Assembly: GCA_030159075.1 (NCBI GenBank)
Contig: BROG01000032.1
Span: forward strand, 442,001 to 506,000
Length of the DNA: 64,000 nucleotides
Reading direction: 5' to 3'
From: Atrina japonica
Taxonomy: Eukaryota; Mollusca; Bivalvia; Pterioida; Pinnidae
The notes beneath the pieces were generated by a model. That model was not told the DNA's origin, did not search any database, and was given only the letters and a program-made list of their open reading frames with translations. The translations under genes were made by a program, and so were the position numbers. This document shows, in pieces, positions 1 through 13,427 of this stretch (positions are counted from its first letter, which is position 1; each line of letters opens with the position of its first letter).

Positions 1-2980
1 TGCAAAACTAAAAGCATCGTTTTGTAAGATTACTATTGAAGATATTAAAAATTTGTTTATGTTTAGCACATGTTGGCAAATTGTGGCTCATTAAAGAAAT
101 AGCTAAAATAAATATCATATAAACTGCACCTTTAAATAGATATATTTATATTCAGATTGATGGTGTACATTCAAAATAAATAAACAATTACGTTGCAATC
201 CAAAGCGCATACACATTCCTGATTACATAATGATTTGTTTTTATGAAATGGAGGAAGGCATTCCTCGTGAAACAAAATCTCGTAACTAACCTACCCATTG
301 TCTAGATAAATTCAAACCCAAAACGATATTGCTGTGATTTTTAAATTATCACCTAATTGTATATCGTTTCAAAAAATTGTCTAAAAATGATGCCAATTTT
401 CTTTCATCTCCTAGCATCCATCCATAAAGACCGATTGGCTTACATAACAACATGATTGTTGTAGCTATTTTTTGTCTATCATCATATACGTTTACATGAG
501 CGATAGAGACCGAGTAATTGTAGAATATATATTACTGCAAATTTCATGTTAAAATCAATTAGTTTGAATTTGTGTATTTCATCTATGTCTCAAAAACCAT
601 AATGTACCTAACATGTCCCATTTGTTTGAAATGTGATATCATTTATTAGTTATGGGATAACATTTATTAGTAATGTGATATCATTCATTAGTTAGGTGAT
701 ATTAACATAGATGTACTTTTTTAAGCTCCAGAACTACAATGGGAAGAGGGCATATTTTGTTGTTTTTTATTGTTTTGTTTTTTGGGGTTTTTTTTGTCTG
801 TCTATTTACAACTAACATTTCTAATGAATTTTAACCAAATCAAACAAAATAAATTAATTTGCAAAACAAGAATAAATAGATCTACCGTAAATCTATTAAA
901 TATTTTCGCCAAAAAATTACAGCAAGCCCTTAGCTTGGTGTAAATCATGAATTGTTCTATCAAATTCAATGAGGGAAGCCAAAGGAAAACTTAAATACAC
1001 ATGTACATGTGCATATACAATAAATACAAACTGAAAAATAACATAAAAATGAAGTTGTGGCCTGGACAAGACTGATGGACAGGCAGACAGATGGCGTGAT
1101 TCTATATATACCTCCCCCCATCTTTGTTTCCAGGGTGGGGGAAGGGGTTGTATAAAAATAAATAAATAGTTTTGATTGTTAGAAACTGATAATGTCAACC
1201 TTACCTTATGTCTATCTCCAGAATATTCACATCAATTTAAATGATTAGATGGTAAAGCCAATATATTAAGTTGAAAAATTATACTTGAAATGTAGACAAA
1301 ACAAAAAAACATTGTCATGCTAGAAATGCAAGGTAAAATTTGTCCCCAAGATCATCACACATCAAATTAGTTTCCATTCTTGCAAATAAAGAATATTTTC
1401 TGCTGATCTGTTATTTTCGCAGAATAATGCAACCATGCATGTCAATGTATCTCTATTTTAGATCCAACCAGGGAAAAAATGCTGTAGTTTAAAACAATGC
1501 TAATTGCATAATGCTTGTCAGACGATCAATTTACGTACAACAAAATATTAAATACTTCTTATTTTTCACCCTGACCATGTAACAGTATGATTTTTAATTT
1601 TCTGCAATGTTAAATTAGGCTTACAAATCTAATTGCATGTTTTATCTATAGGGGAAATATGATCAGCGACAATGATAGGCTTGCTAAATGATTTCTAGGT
1701 ACACATTTGATGTCGTGATTGCATAACTTACTGCATTTATGCTTCAAAAGGGTCAAAGCTGCATGGCTATATGTTTTTAAAAATACACAATATGTACAAT
1801 ATCTTGGCAATAAATGACAATTTGCAGTAAATGAAAATCTGCAATAAATGGCAGAGATATTTTGAGAGATTTGAATGACAAAACACTGAAACAGGTGTAT
1901 AGAAAATGAATAAGACTTATATTGATAAAATACAGAGAAAATATAGACATGGATAGAAAAAATGATAAAAAAGAGAAATGAGAAGACAAATGCATGAGGA
2001 AAAAACTTGACAGATTGCATGAATTGTGGATATAAAGAGGAAAATGTTGATAGATTGCATGAATTGTGGATAGAAAGAGAGATAAAAGATTAACAATATA
2101 AAGAGAATGAAAAGAAAAAATTAGAATAAGAGAAAAAAAAATGGAAGCAGGAAAAAGAGTATCTATGGAACAACTGATTTTGGTAAGAGAATCATGCACA
2201 TGGCTAGACCAATGCCAGTCCAGCTCTGTTTATCAGGCAATCAAAGTGAATCATAGAATCAGAAGAAGGAAAATTGTGAAGATTAAATCTGCCATAGCCC
2301 ATATGCCATATTTATCTGCATTCATCTGACCAAGAAGTAGAAAAAACACCTACAACAATGTGCAAACCATGATATTTGTCACTCTGTGAATGATGATTTA
2401 TGCTTTTTGGGTGAACCTTCCCATTCTGTTATAAAATTACAGTCAACCGTCCTGATCTTGCCAAATTAATTACTCTCCTAATCATTAATAGCTGAAAAAT
2501 TACAGCAATAATCTATCTAAGTTGCCATCACTCAAATCAGACATGAATATTCCCCTGATGCCTCAGTTCTATAACACAGTTTTCCACTTCTGGTTTTCTT
2601 TGTTCCTAAAACTTTGGTTTTATTGTTATTCTTCTTTTAACCCTATCTTAAGCTAAACTATCCACATTAATCTTCTTCAAGTTCTTTTGTTTCACTTTTA
2701 TTCCTGTTTTTTTCCCAAATGACATCAACTAAAATCAGTGTACCCAACAGAGCGAGCAATCTAATATGGTTCCACAGCAACCAGACACGTTGATTAATGG
2801 TAAAAATCAGCACAATTCAATAAAACTATTTCTTCTCATAGAAAGATGCCACAAACCCAAAGATACAGAAAGCATTGTAGAATCAGAATCCATTTCTGTA
2901 TAATGTACTATTATGGAGTCATGTTTATCGCAACCTGAAAATTATTCATTTAAATTATAAGACTACATATACTTGAAGTT
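1..2980. other. AT-rich unique sequence, no gene seen
   Basis: No credible exon or mobile element is visible. A purine-rich stretch lies at about 1890-2150, and its complement produces long pyrimidine-coded frames with no protein character. Near 2009-2081 a segment of about 32 bp (AGATTGCATGAATTGTGGAT core) is repeated in tandem at a spacing of about 41 bp. Around 637-705 a short unit (GTGATATCATTTATTAGTTA) recurs three times with drift. A T/G-rich run lies at 757-800. Confidence 0.6.
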
Positions 2981-3033
2981 ATGTATCTTAAAGATGACAA
3001 GAACTTGCATGTTGTGATGTGGAGTTGGAAGTT

Positions 3034-5303
3034 TAGGCTAGACATGGGCTCTTTATATAGCAGTGCTCCTTTAATTACAATACTTGGGCTTGACATGGGA
3101 TCTTTATATAGTAGTGTTCCTTTTATTACTATACTTGGGCTTGACATGGGATCTTTATATAGCAGTGTTCCTTTTATTACTTTCTTGGACTTGACATGGG
3201 CTCTTTATATAGTAGTGTTCTTTTTATTACTATACTTGGGCTTGACATTGGATCTTTATATAGTAGTATTCCTTTTATTACTATACTTGGGCTAGACATG
3301 GGCTCTTTATATAGCAGTGCTCCTTTAATTACTATACTTGGGCTTGACATGGGCTCTTTATATAGTAGTGTTCCTTTTATTACTTTCTTGGGCTTGACAT
3401 GGGCTCTTTATACAGTAGTGTTCCTTTTAATACTATACTTGGGCTTGACATGGGATCTTTATATAGTAGTGTTCCTTTTATTACTGTACTTGGACTTGAC
3501 ATGGGCTCTTTATATAGCAGTGCTCCTTTATTTACTATACTTGGGCTTGACATGGGCTCTTTATATAGCAGTGCTCCTTTAATTACTATACTTGGGCTTG
3601 ACATGGGATCTTTATATAGCAGTGCTCCTTTAATTACTATACTTGGGCTTGACATGGGCTCTTTATATAGCAGTGTTCCTTTTATTACTATACTTGGGCT
3701 TGACATGGGATCTTTATATAGTAGTGTTCCTTTTATTACTATACTTGGGCTTGACATGGGATCTTTATATAGCAGTGCTCTTTAATTACTATACTTGGGC
3801 TTGACATGGGATCTTTATATAGCAGTGTTCCTTTTATTACTATACTTGGGCTTGACATGGATCTTTATATAGCAGTGCTCCTTTAATTACTATACTTGGG
3901 CTTAGACATGGGATCTTTATATAGCAGTGCTCCTTTAATTACTATACTTGGGCTTGACATGGGATCTTTATATAGTAGTGTTCCTTTTATTACTATACTT
4001 GGGCTTGACATGGGATCTTTATATAGCAATGCTCCTTTAATTACTATACTTGGGCTTGACATGGGCTCTTTATATAGCAGTGTTCCTTTTATTACTATAC
4101 TTGGGCTTGACATGGGATCTTTATATAGTAGTGTTCCTTTTATTACTATACTTGGGCTTGACATGGGATCTTTATATAGCAGTGTTCCTTTTATTACTAT
4201 ACTTGGGCTAGACATGGGATCTTTATATAGTAGTGTTCCTTTTATTACTATACTTGGGCTTGACATGGGATCTTTATATAGCAGTGTTCCTTTTATTACT
4301 ATACTTGGGCTAGACATGGGATCTTTATATAGCAGTGCTCCTTTAATTACTATACTTGGGCTTGACATGGGCTCTTTATATAGCAGTGCTCCTTTAATTA
4401 CTATACTTGGGCTTGACATGGGATCTTTATATAGCAGTGCTCCTTTAATTTTACTTGGGCTTGACATGGGGCTCTTTATATAGCAGTGTTCCTTTTATTA
4501 CTATACTTGGGCTTGACATGGGATCTTTATATAGTAGTGTTCCTTTTATTACTATACTTGGGCTTGACATGGGATCTTTATATAGCAATGCTCCTTTTAT
4601 TACTATACTTGGGCTTGACATGGGATCTTTATATAGTAGTGTTCCTTTTATTACTATACTTGGGCTTGACATGGGCTCTTTATATAGCAGTGTTCCTTTT
4701 ATTACTATACTTGGGCTTGACATGGGATCTTTATATAGTAGTGTTCCTTTTATTACTATACTTGGGCTTGACATGGGATCTTTATATAGCAGTGCTCCTT
4801 TAATTACTATACTTGGGCTTGACATGGGATCTTTATATAGTAGTGTTCCTTTTATTACTATACATGGGCTTGACATGGGATCTTTATATAGTAGTGTTCC
4901 TTTTATTACTATACTTGGGCTAGACATGGGCTCTTTATATGGCAGTGTTCCTTTAATTACTATACTTGGGCTTGACATGGTATCTTTATATAGCAGTGCT
5001 CCTTTTATTACTATACTTGGGCTAGACATGGGATCTTTATATAGCAGTGCTCCTTTAATTACTATACTTGGGCTTGACATGGGATCTTTATATAGCAGTG
5101 CTCCTTTAATTACTTTACTTGGGCTTGACATGGGATCTTTATATAGCAGTGCTCCTTTAATTACTATACTTGGGCTTGACATGGGCTCTTTATATAGCAG
5201 TGCTCCTTTAATTACTTTACTTGGGCTTGACATGAGATCTTTATATAGCAGTGTTCCTTTTATTACTATACTTGGGCTAGACATGGGCTCTTTATATTGT
5301 AGC
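3034..5303. repeat. 51-bp minisatellite array (about 44 units)
   Basis: The unit contains CTTGGGCTTGACATGGGATC followed by TTTATATAGTAGTGTTCC and TTTTATTACTATA, 51 bp in all. Because 51 is divisible by three, both strands stay open across most of the array: MGSLYSSVPFITILGLD per unit on plus and MSSPSIVIKGTLLYKDP on minus. Units differ at a few linked positions (GTAGTGTTCCTTTTATT against GCAGTGCTCCTTTAATT, and GGATCT against GGCTCT). Single-base and short indels, for example near 3781, 3858, 3902 and 4450, break the frame, so this is best read as non-coding satellite DNA. Confidence 0.95.
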
Positions 5304-5384
5304 ACTACTGTAAATACATGTACTAGACTTGGGCTGCATATGGACTTATTGTAATAAAGTATTGCTACTCTAAAAACTCAATAT

Positions 5385-6640
5385 TTAACTTTAGCTAGAT
5401 GTGGGTTCTTTATATGGTAGTATTACTGTCAATATTACTTGGGCTTGACATGGACCCTTCCTATGGTAGTGATAGTGTCAAAACAACTTGGGCTTGACAT
5501 GGGTTCTTTATATGGTAATGCTACTGTCAGTACTACTTGGGCTTGACATGGGCTCTTTATATGGTAGTATCACTGTCAACACTACTTGGGCTTGACATAG
5601 ACCTTTTCTATAGTAGTGCTTCTGTCAATATTACTTGGGCATGACATGGACCCTTTCTATGGCAGTGTTACTTACTGCCAATACTGCTTGGACTTGACAT
5701 GGGTTCTTTATATGGTAATGCTACTGTCAATACTGTTTGGGCTTGACATGGGCTCTATATATTGTAGTATTAATGTCAATATTACTTGGGCTTGACATGG
5801 ACCTTTTCTATGGTAGTGCTTCTGTCAATACTACCTGGGTTTGACATGAACTCTTTATATGGTAGTGCTACTGTTAATACTACTTGGGCTTGACATGGAC
5901 TCTTTATATGGTAGTGCTACTGTCAATACTGTTTGGGCTTGACATGGACGCTTTATATGGTAGTATTACTGCCAATACGCCTTGGGCTTGACATGGTCTC
6001 TTTATCTTGTAGTATTATTGTCAACACTACTTGGGCTTGACATGGACCCTTTCTATGGTAGTGCTACTGTCAATACTACCTGGGCTTGACATGGACCCTT
6101 TCTATGGAAGTGTTACTGTCAATATTACTTGGGCTTGACATGGACCCTTTCTATGGAAGTGCTACTGTCAATACTACCTGGGCTTGACATGGGCTCTTTA
6201 TATTGTAGTATCACTGTCAACACTACTTGGGCTTGACATGGACCTTTTCTATGGTAGTGTTACTTACTGTCAATACTACCTAGGCTTGACATGGGCTCTT
6301 TATATTGTAGTATCACTGTCAACACTACTTGGGCTTGACATGGACCTTTTCTATGGTAGTGTTACTTAGTGTCAATACTACCTGGGCTTGACATGGGCTC
6401 TTTATATTGTAGTATCACTGTCAACACTACTTGGGCTTGACATGGACCTTTTCTATGGTAATGTTACTTACTGTCAATACTACTTGGGCTTGACATGGGC
6501 ACTTTATATTGTAGAATTACTGTCAACACTACTTTAGCTTGACATGGACCCTTTCTATGGTAGTGCTACTGTCAATACTACCTGGGCTTGACATGGGCTC
6601 TTTATATGGTAGTATTACTGTCAATTCTAGAACTACTAAT
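5385..6640. repeat. 49-bp diverged minisatellite continuing the 51-bp array
   Basis: The core TTGGGCTTGACATGG is shared with the 51-bp array, but the unit is about 49 bp and carries TATGGTAGTGCTACTGTCAA instead of the TATATAGTAGTGTTCC segment. Units are more divergent. From about 6181 a two-unit block (GGGCTCTTTATATTG type, then GGACCTTTTCTATGG type) repeats with an exact 102-bp step at 6181, 6283 and 6385, a small higher-order structure. Confidence 0.9.
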
Positions 6641-9135
6641 TGGTAAAACATTCACATAAGAGCAGGTAGGGTTAATGTATATGGCATCAAGATAACTATT
6701 TTAAATTTTCAGAGCTGTTTATATAAAGAATTCTCAAATGAAAGGGCATCAAAAATTAATACTAAATCAAATACTAGTGTAAAGGCACTATTCTGTACAA
6801 AGATGATTTAAAATGAACCACACTGAGACTCCACTCTGATAATTAAATATCTTTTGAATCAAAGCTCTTTTAAACAATTAACTCATTAAAACATCACAGT
6901 TCTATGGCAGATTTTGGGGTAGATTCTAAAAATAGTTTCCACTGCATAACCAATCATCTCAGGGCCACGGTGCTAATCTCTATCTGCCACTTATATGTAA
7001 TAACACAATAATTTGAACAAATTGTTCCTACTTTTTTTCTTATCTTAATTTAATTTATCAGTCATTTGTTACTACCATAGTAAATAAATAGATACATAAA
7101 TATTGTAAAACTTTGTGACAACATTTGAAAGCTCAAGGTCTTTTCTGCTATACGATACATAACTGGGCAGCTTGAGCTCTGGTTATGCTTTCGCTATAAA
7201 AACAGATTTGATTTCGGAGAAGATTTGTTAGGTGATTAATTTTTACAGGCACCGCAGCAGCATCCACACGAACTAGTATTAAATTCCCGCTGAAAACAAC
7301 AGTTGTTGGACACCACAAAAACATATAGCACATTACAACGAAGGATCCTAACTCGATGATAAGAATAAAAAATGTCAGCACGTCAATGAACGCATTACAG
7401 ATGTATGAAATCCTCTACAGTTACGCTCCAGGAAAAAACAGATATAAATGGTAATTGTACATGATTAGGTATGTGTGTTTATTTGTGTAAATGTGTATGT
7501 ATATTCAATTTGAGTGATGTATGTGTGTTAGAGTCTGTGTGTAAACACACATTGAGTGTGCACATGAATCTGTGTGTGTGTTTGTGTGCGTATATAGGGG
7601 GGACTTAGTATTTTAAGTCAAGTTGCATGTTTACCTGCCTTAAACCTGCTGTATATGTAATATAATTGGCACATGTACATTTTTATTATATACATGTACA
7701 AGAAATATGATTCTTTAAGATTGAAAAAAGTAAAAGTGGTATAACTTTATGAACTTTGATTCCATTACAACATAGGAATGGATAACAAAAATGTAAGGGT
7801 TTGCAGTGTTTAGTACATATGAACTTCTAAAAGAATCCAAAAGATTCGATTTCATTGATTTCAAATGAACTGACTTTGTAACTATTTATGTATCTGTAAG
7901 GATATCATAATGCTAAAGTAAACCTTGATTTCAAAATGAACAAGGTTATCATAAATGCACTTTTCTAGTTATAAATTATTTGAGTATTTAGGCCACAGAT
8001 ACTTGTGATTTAGGCTCATGATGTGGATGTTCTACGCAAATTATGATATCTAAATTAGGTTTACACTGGAGTTTACTTTATTTCCATCAGAAATCAACTA
8101 AATTAAAATATCTGAAACACCTGCTAGCAGACTCAAGAAACATTCTTGGTGATTCTAGTTTCACAAGAAGTACAAACACATGACAACCACTATACTCGCT
8201 GTTCAATTCTCTTGTCAGTCCATTTATATTTATTTACTGCATATTGTACAAATAATGGCAATGATTTTGGTACCTTTACTGATTTTTTTATCTGAAGTGT
8301 CAACAAAGTATGAAATATCCCCACCCCTTTCTCTTTGCACAAAAATCTCTTGTTTTCTCATTCTCTGGTACATTGTATCTATTGAATATTGCCCAAGAAC
8401 AGCATCATTAGTTTAATACACACAAAAATCTCAAAACAATAAACATAAGACTGAGAACTCTTGTGTGACATTTCCAGATTTTACAAACAAGAAACACAGG
8501 ACAAACAAATTCTTTTGTTTCACTTGTGTGAACTATTTACTGAGCTACGTGTCAGAGCATGATCGAAGATCAAGTCAGACAAGTGGTCAGGCGGTCTGAT
8601 CAAAAGTTTGTGTACAAGTGAGATATCCCATGAAAAGGTCAATATTGACATATAACTAGGGAAACTGACAACTAGGAGCATGTGCATCATCGTTACATTT
8701 CCCATCATTCACCTCTGATCTTCCTTGATCTGGCTCGTGCTGTTTGACAGCGAGATTTCAGCACACCAGTTCTGAGTTAAGACATAATGAATGATCACAG
8801 ACTTAATTACACATCAAAAGTCAGATTCCATATAACCACTGTAGTCAAAAGAATCTGATACTCCACAACAGTATTTTGTGCTTCCTTACTGACAGGTAAA
8901 CAATCTTACATACACCTGTATAATTTAATTATCCTTTGTGACATACAGGTACATTTGTCTAAGTCATAATAAAGGCAGAACATTGTTATTTTTCAGGTAT
9001 GAGGCAAAAATAATTGCTTTTTTATTATGCAGTTTAGAAGAACATTTATCTACTTAGTACAAGGACCATATGAAAACCTATTTATATATTGTATTTATAC
9101 ATCACGTTGCATCGCGTTAGTCTCTTATACGATTT
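6641..9135. other. Unique AT-rich sequence with a TG-rich patch
   Basis: No convincing exon or transposon was seen. A TG-rich imperfect microsatellite covers about 7470-7600. The minus-strand frame at 7148-7381 (77 codons) is hydrophobic but has no splice or promoter support. Confidence 0.5.
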
Positions 9136-9139
9136 TTAA

Positions 9140-9235
9140 TTTGTTCACTGAACTTCCACAAGTAAACTGGCAAACTTCTTCACAGAATCAGGTTAGGTTC
9201 CTGCGGGCTTCGAACTCGCACTTAACCTAACACTC
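9140..9235 (-). mobile_element. Partial tRNA-derived SINE (family B)
   Basis: CTTCCACAAGTAAACTGGCAAACTTC and a following GGCTTCGAACTCGCA (a degenerate B-box complement) match the body of the other family-B copies at 45.6 and 50.9 kb. Only the middle portion is recognisable. Confidence 0.5.
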
Positions 9236-10410
9236 TTAAGTATTTGGTCACGGTCAACTCTAATAGATATTGTACCGTAACAACTTAAAATTGTATTCTA
9301 TATCATACATGCAACTAGGAATGTTCCATTATTACTTCCAAGGATAATATAATACCAATTGTGACAAGGATTACTCCTCACTTCTTTTATTTGAATTTGA
9401 CTGTGGACTTGCCACGGGTGTGACCGGTTGACAGGGGATGCTCAATCCTCCATGGCACCTGATCCCACCTCTAGATTTCCAGAGATCTGTGTTTGTCTAA
9501 TAGTCACCAGATTTGTATTTTATACCCTGGACATCCTGAAGATTTATACTTTGGTATCTATGATTTTTATATCTATATAATAAGAAACAAATTACTTCAC
9601 AGCTTCAAAAAATATATATGTGTAACTAAAGTTTCCGAGGGAATACAATACTATTCCAGATTTTTTATTTACATTTGCTTAGAAATATAATATAACAGAT
9701 GGCACATTTTGTGTGATTAACTCACAACTTGATGATAAAAATTGCTGAAAAAAAATCAACTAATATTTCAACAATATCTTGTCACGATGTTATCAAAGCC
9801 TACTCTAGCTGTATGATAACTGAAACTTGCCAATCACCATTAGTGTGTGAGTACCGTTTAAAAGTAATGCATAGATCTTATTAGTGAAAGCAGGTTCCGT
9901 TCATGTTGATTAGATTCATGCAGTAAACAACACAAATAAAAAGTGATTATTATCGATAAGACCTCTCCTGCTCTCTCTCTTTTATTTTCTATTACCCAAA
10001 ATACTTATCATCATGAAAATCACAATTTTTTTTAGCAAATACTGTTAGCTCAAACTGACTTATGTAAATGGTTGCGGCCCTAGGTCACCAAATTTACTCA
10101 GTACCCAAGCTCAACTAACTTTTTATGATTTTAAGATAAAAACATGCAATGCTTATGCTGCAAGTGGACATTTTTACATACTAACGGCATACAATTGTAA
10201 ATAATGATGAAAATGTTTGCTCTTGAAGGAAATTTCATAAATATAGAAAAATTATCGAGTACTTACTCAAATTTCGAGTACCGTATGTATGGCATTTATT
10301 TCATTTTTATGGTGAAACTCATAAATTCAACTCCAAAATTTTTAAGTGAAAGATAAAAATTAATGTGTTTCAATGTCAGTCACATCCTAAAGTTTCAAAA
10401 ACAAATAATG
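9236..10410. other. Unique AT-rich sequence
   Basis: No gene or repeat recognised. Short open frames here (for example 9493-9690) have no coding character. Confidence 0.45.
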
Positions 10411-10573
10411 TACAGTGAAACTTGTATATAAACACCCCCTTAGGGACACAAAAAAACCATTATATAGAAGTTGATTTGTACACAAATGGTATTCTTGGGG
10501 ACAGCAAAAAAAAACGGTCTTTGTGACCAGGGGGTCTTTATACACAGGTGGTCGTTAAAAAGGTTTTTCTGTA
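10411..10573. mobile_element. Pogo/Tigger-like MITE
   Basis: The segment starts TACAGTGAAACTTGTATATA and ends GGTTTTTCTGTA. The inverted ends (CAGTGAAAC against GTTTTTCTG) are flanked by TA on both sides, as expected for Tc1/mariner-superfamily targets. The interior carries TTGATTTGTACACAAATGG and GGTCTTTGTGACCAG, both partly palindromic and shared with copies at 13428, 38563 and 58229. Confidence 0.7.
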
Positions 10574-11094
10574 TATAACCAAAGTCAAATGATGAAGTAC
10601 CAATGTATATCCAAAACTCCAAGTCCAATAGAATATATATAGAATATGACAAATGCGGTAAGATATTAAAACGGTCGCAACACGAAGAACAATTGTGAGT
10701 CCCAAACAGGACGGGACCAGGTGTCCTGAAGGACTCAGTGTCCCCTGTAAGTGTACCATACCCATCATAGATGTTCAATGGAAAAAATAGAAAATAAAAG
10801 TTGAGCTTGTGAGTTCTGTGTAAATTTGGCGACTTCAGCTACAGGTCTTTTCCACTGATACAGATAAATAAAGATAAACACAGGTGATAATAACAATACA
10901 AATGTTTATATTGGGATTAACAGTTTACATAATTAGATACAGGTAATCGGGCAAAATGTAACAGCTTGTGATAGATGCTAGTACGGTAGATAAAAGTTCT
11001 CTGTACCCGGTAAGCTTCCATATAGACCTTCTCACGATATCCGCAGTCCTGCAACTTAAGACAGCAAATGAATTTTGAATTCAAATTTTTAATC
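10574..11094. other. Unique sequence
   Basis: No gene seen. The minus-strand frames at 10440-10778 run into the adjacent MITE and are not coding. Confidence 0.4.
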
Positions 11095-11225
11095 GCCTTT
11101 TTCGCCACACACAATTTTTCAGTTATATGGTGATGGCCAGTTTTTAATGGTACCTGGGAAGAGACCACCGGCCTTGTGCAAGTAAACTGGTCATCTTTCT
11201 CACAAAAAGAGGAACTCAAACAGAA
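11095..11225 (-). mobile_element. Partial SINE (family B), tail region
   Basis: CAATTTTTCAGTTATATGG, GGCCAGTTTTTAATGG and GTGCAAGTAAACTGG occur in the same order as in family-B copies at 45.5, 50.9 and 56.8 kb. The tRNA-like head is missing. Confidence 0.6.
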
Positions 11226-11548
11226 GTGTAGATGGCAAACGATACAGATTCCTGACAAATGATGTCATGAGACAATCAGAATAAATAAATCTCTTTGATA
11301 TCGTTACAGTATTTGCATAAATCTGACAATGTATCATTTTGCTATCCAATTTTACGGTACCATAGTTTTCGTGGAAAGTTCTATACCACACTTTTGTTTA
11401 TCACTTTTCTTAAATGGAAATATAGTCTACAACAAGTTGTGAAAATCATGTAAAAATCTTTGTTAACACAATAAAAGTATTTTGCTAATCATATCTTACT
11501 ATTTTTCTCTAGAGTTTTGCAGTAACTATTGGTATCTGAAGTGTTATA

Positions 11549-12086
11549 TTTACAGAAGCCCAGAAGTGTCGTGCTAAAAATAAACAAAAGCTTTTGTAAA
11601 ACGGTTATGCTCCTTCCCCATAAACAGAAACTCTGAATTATTGGAATTTTTCAAAGTTCAAGGGGCATAACTCTGTCAAAAATTATTCTATGGCAACCAA
11701 AAAATACTTGACCTAGATATTCTCATGATGTATCTGTATGCCAAATTTCATTTCAATATGTGCACCTGTTGCAGAGATGTTGAATGTAAACTGAGAATTA
11801 TTGGAAATTTTCTAAGTTCAATGGGCATAATTCTGTCAAAAAATTGTTTGATGGTAACCAAATAAAAATTTGACCTAGATATTCTCATGACACATCTGTA
11901 CTCCAAGTTTCATATCCATATGTGTACTGGCTGCGGAGATAATGAGACTTTTGGTGCACGGACCTACCGACCTAACGACAGACAGTGGCAAAGCAATATG
12001 TTCCTCCTTCTACAAACAGGAGCATAAATATAACTAGTAACAAATTATACTTTATCTTTTACACGGCACTTCTGGGCTTCTGTAAA
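11549..12086. mobile_element. 538-bp non-autonomous element with terminal inverted repeats
   Basis: The left end at 11549-11573 (TTTACAGAAGCCCAGAAGTG, then TCGTG) is the inverse of the right end at 12062-12086 with one mismatch in 25 bp; weaker pairing extends inward to about 11584 and 12051. The interior holds two diverged copies of a module of about 160 bp (GAATTATTGGAA, GGGCATAACTCTGTCAAA, ACTTGACCTAGATATTCTCAT) starting near 11634 and 11796. A CCTACCGACCTAACGACAG stretch follows. I recall similar interior sequence as a common dispersed repeat in bivalves. No transposase is present and no clear target-site duplication was found. Confidence 0.75.
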
Positions 12087-13427
12087 CAGAATATACATAG
12101 TAAAGTAATTATATATAAATATAGGTCTATGTGTGTGTGTATTTATAGAAAAAATAAATTAAATAAAAGGTATCAGATCTTTAAAATGAAATGAAAAAAA
12201 AATTATCAAATTAGATAACACTATTTTCTTTTTCTTTTATAGCCTCCAAGTTGTAAATCTCAAGACAGTATGTGATAATGTCAAACATCCTACTAAAGCT
12301 GCTTAGCGGAGATGTGTAGGATATTTGTTTTTTTTTATTTTTTCCCCATTTTGAACTGTTATCACATCACTGAAGCAGGATATCAGTCGGCCCAATCACC
12401 AACCTTAAAAATTATTAAAAATCCAACAAAAACATGTGACATGATGACAGACGATGATAATGCTTATCTCCAATTAATTCCAACAAACTTGCTGAGAAAT
12501 TATTGCATTTTTAACGGTAAAAATAAAATCAGAAAGATATTGACATCATCAGAGGATTGAGCCATATGATACTGTTTATGTAGCATTTTGTTATCAATTA
12601 ATCCGCTATGTGGCACAATAGCTTTTGTGCTTTAGACAATATCAATATTTCAATTTACGCATTTAATAAAATGAATTGGGAAAAGAGAAGAGAGAGATAG
12701 AAATAATTTATCACATCTAATTTGAAAAAAATTTTGATATCATATAGAAATTATGTGTAATTTAATAGTGTTAATCTTGTTTCACTTAATTCCAATACTT
12801 TCGAGGAATAATAACTGAATTGCTGCTCTTAAGGGAATGCCGATCATCCATAAAACTGGGCATTTTTTAAAGAAGTTTCACTGTGTAATTACAGATAGAA
12901 AGATAAACAAACAGATGGTACAGCAGACACTATGAAGCCAGAGACAGATATATGTAGAGACAGATATCGAGATAGATACCGGTATACAAATGATTTCCCT
13001 TACCCTAGGATACAATACTCAAGCTGAGATAGCAATTTTAAACGAAATCCTCCCATCTGTTCACTGTACAAAAATTCTACATTACCAAATAACAATCTTG
13101 ATAATTTCATACAAAAAATCTTAATGTTGAATAAACATTCCATTGAATTTCAGTATATATGTAAAAGATGATTATATGATATTTATATGTAGCTATACAA
13201 CATATTCAGAAGAAACTGCTCAACTTATGTGCCTAAAATAAAGTTACCTATTTTTGCTTGTTTTGGGGTTTTTCTCATAAGACTAGAAATGCTCTCAACT
13301 AAACAGTATAATAATCCTAGAAGTGTTATGAGTTAGATGCTATCTAGAACTTAGAAATAATTCGGGACTAATATTTGCTAGTCACAAAATAATAAAAAAT
13401 GTATGGAGTAGTGTAGACTAAATGAAA
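12087..13427. other. Unique AT-rich sequence
   Basis: No exon recognised. About 12560-12680 contains TCAATTAATCCGCTATGTGG and other mixed-composition words, but nothing proves constraint. A GATA/GACA-rich patch lies at 12890-12985. Confidence 0.4.

Noticed and set aside
1207..1250. Possible minus micro-exon before GTAAGG near 1202
   Set aside because: A fair donor (CATAAG|GTAAGG) but no acceptor with a pyrimidine tract and a very short open stretch.
4451..5354. Frames of 284 and 299 codons on opposite strands
   Set aside because: They are the 51-bp minisatellite read in phase; unit length divisible by three explains them and neighbouring units are frame-shifted.
8710..8800. Possible minus exon ending in CAGAG|GTGAAT
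   Set aside because: The donor is plausible, but the upstream frame reaches a stop without a good acceptor and the residues show no family.
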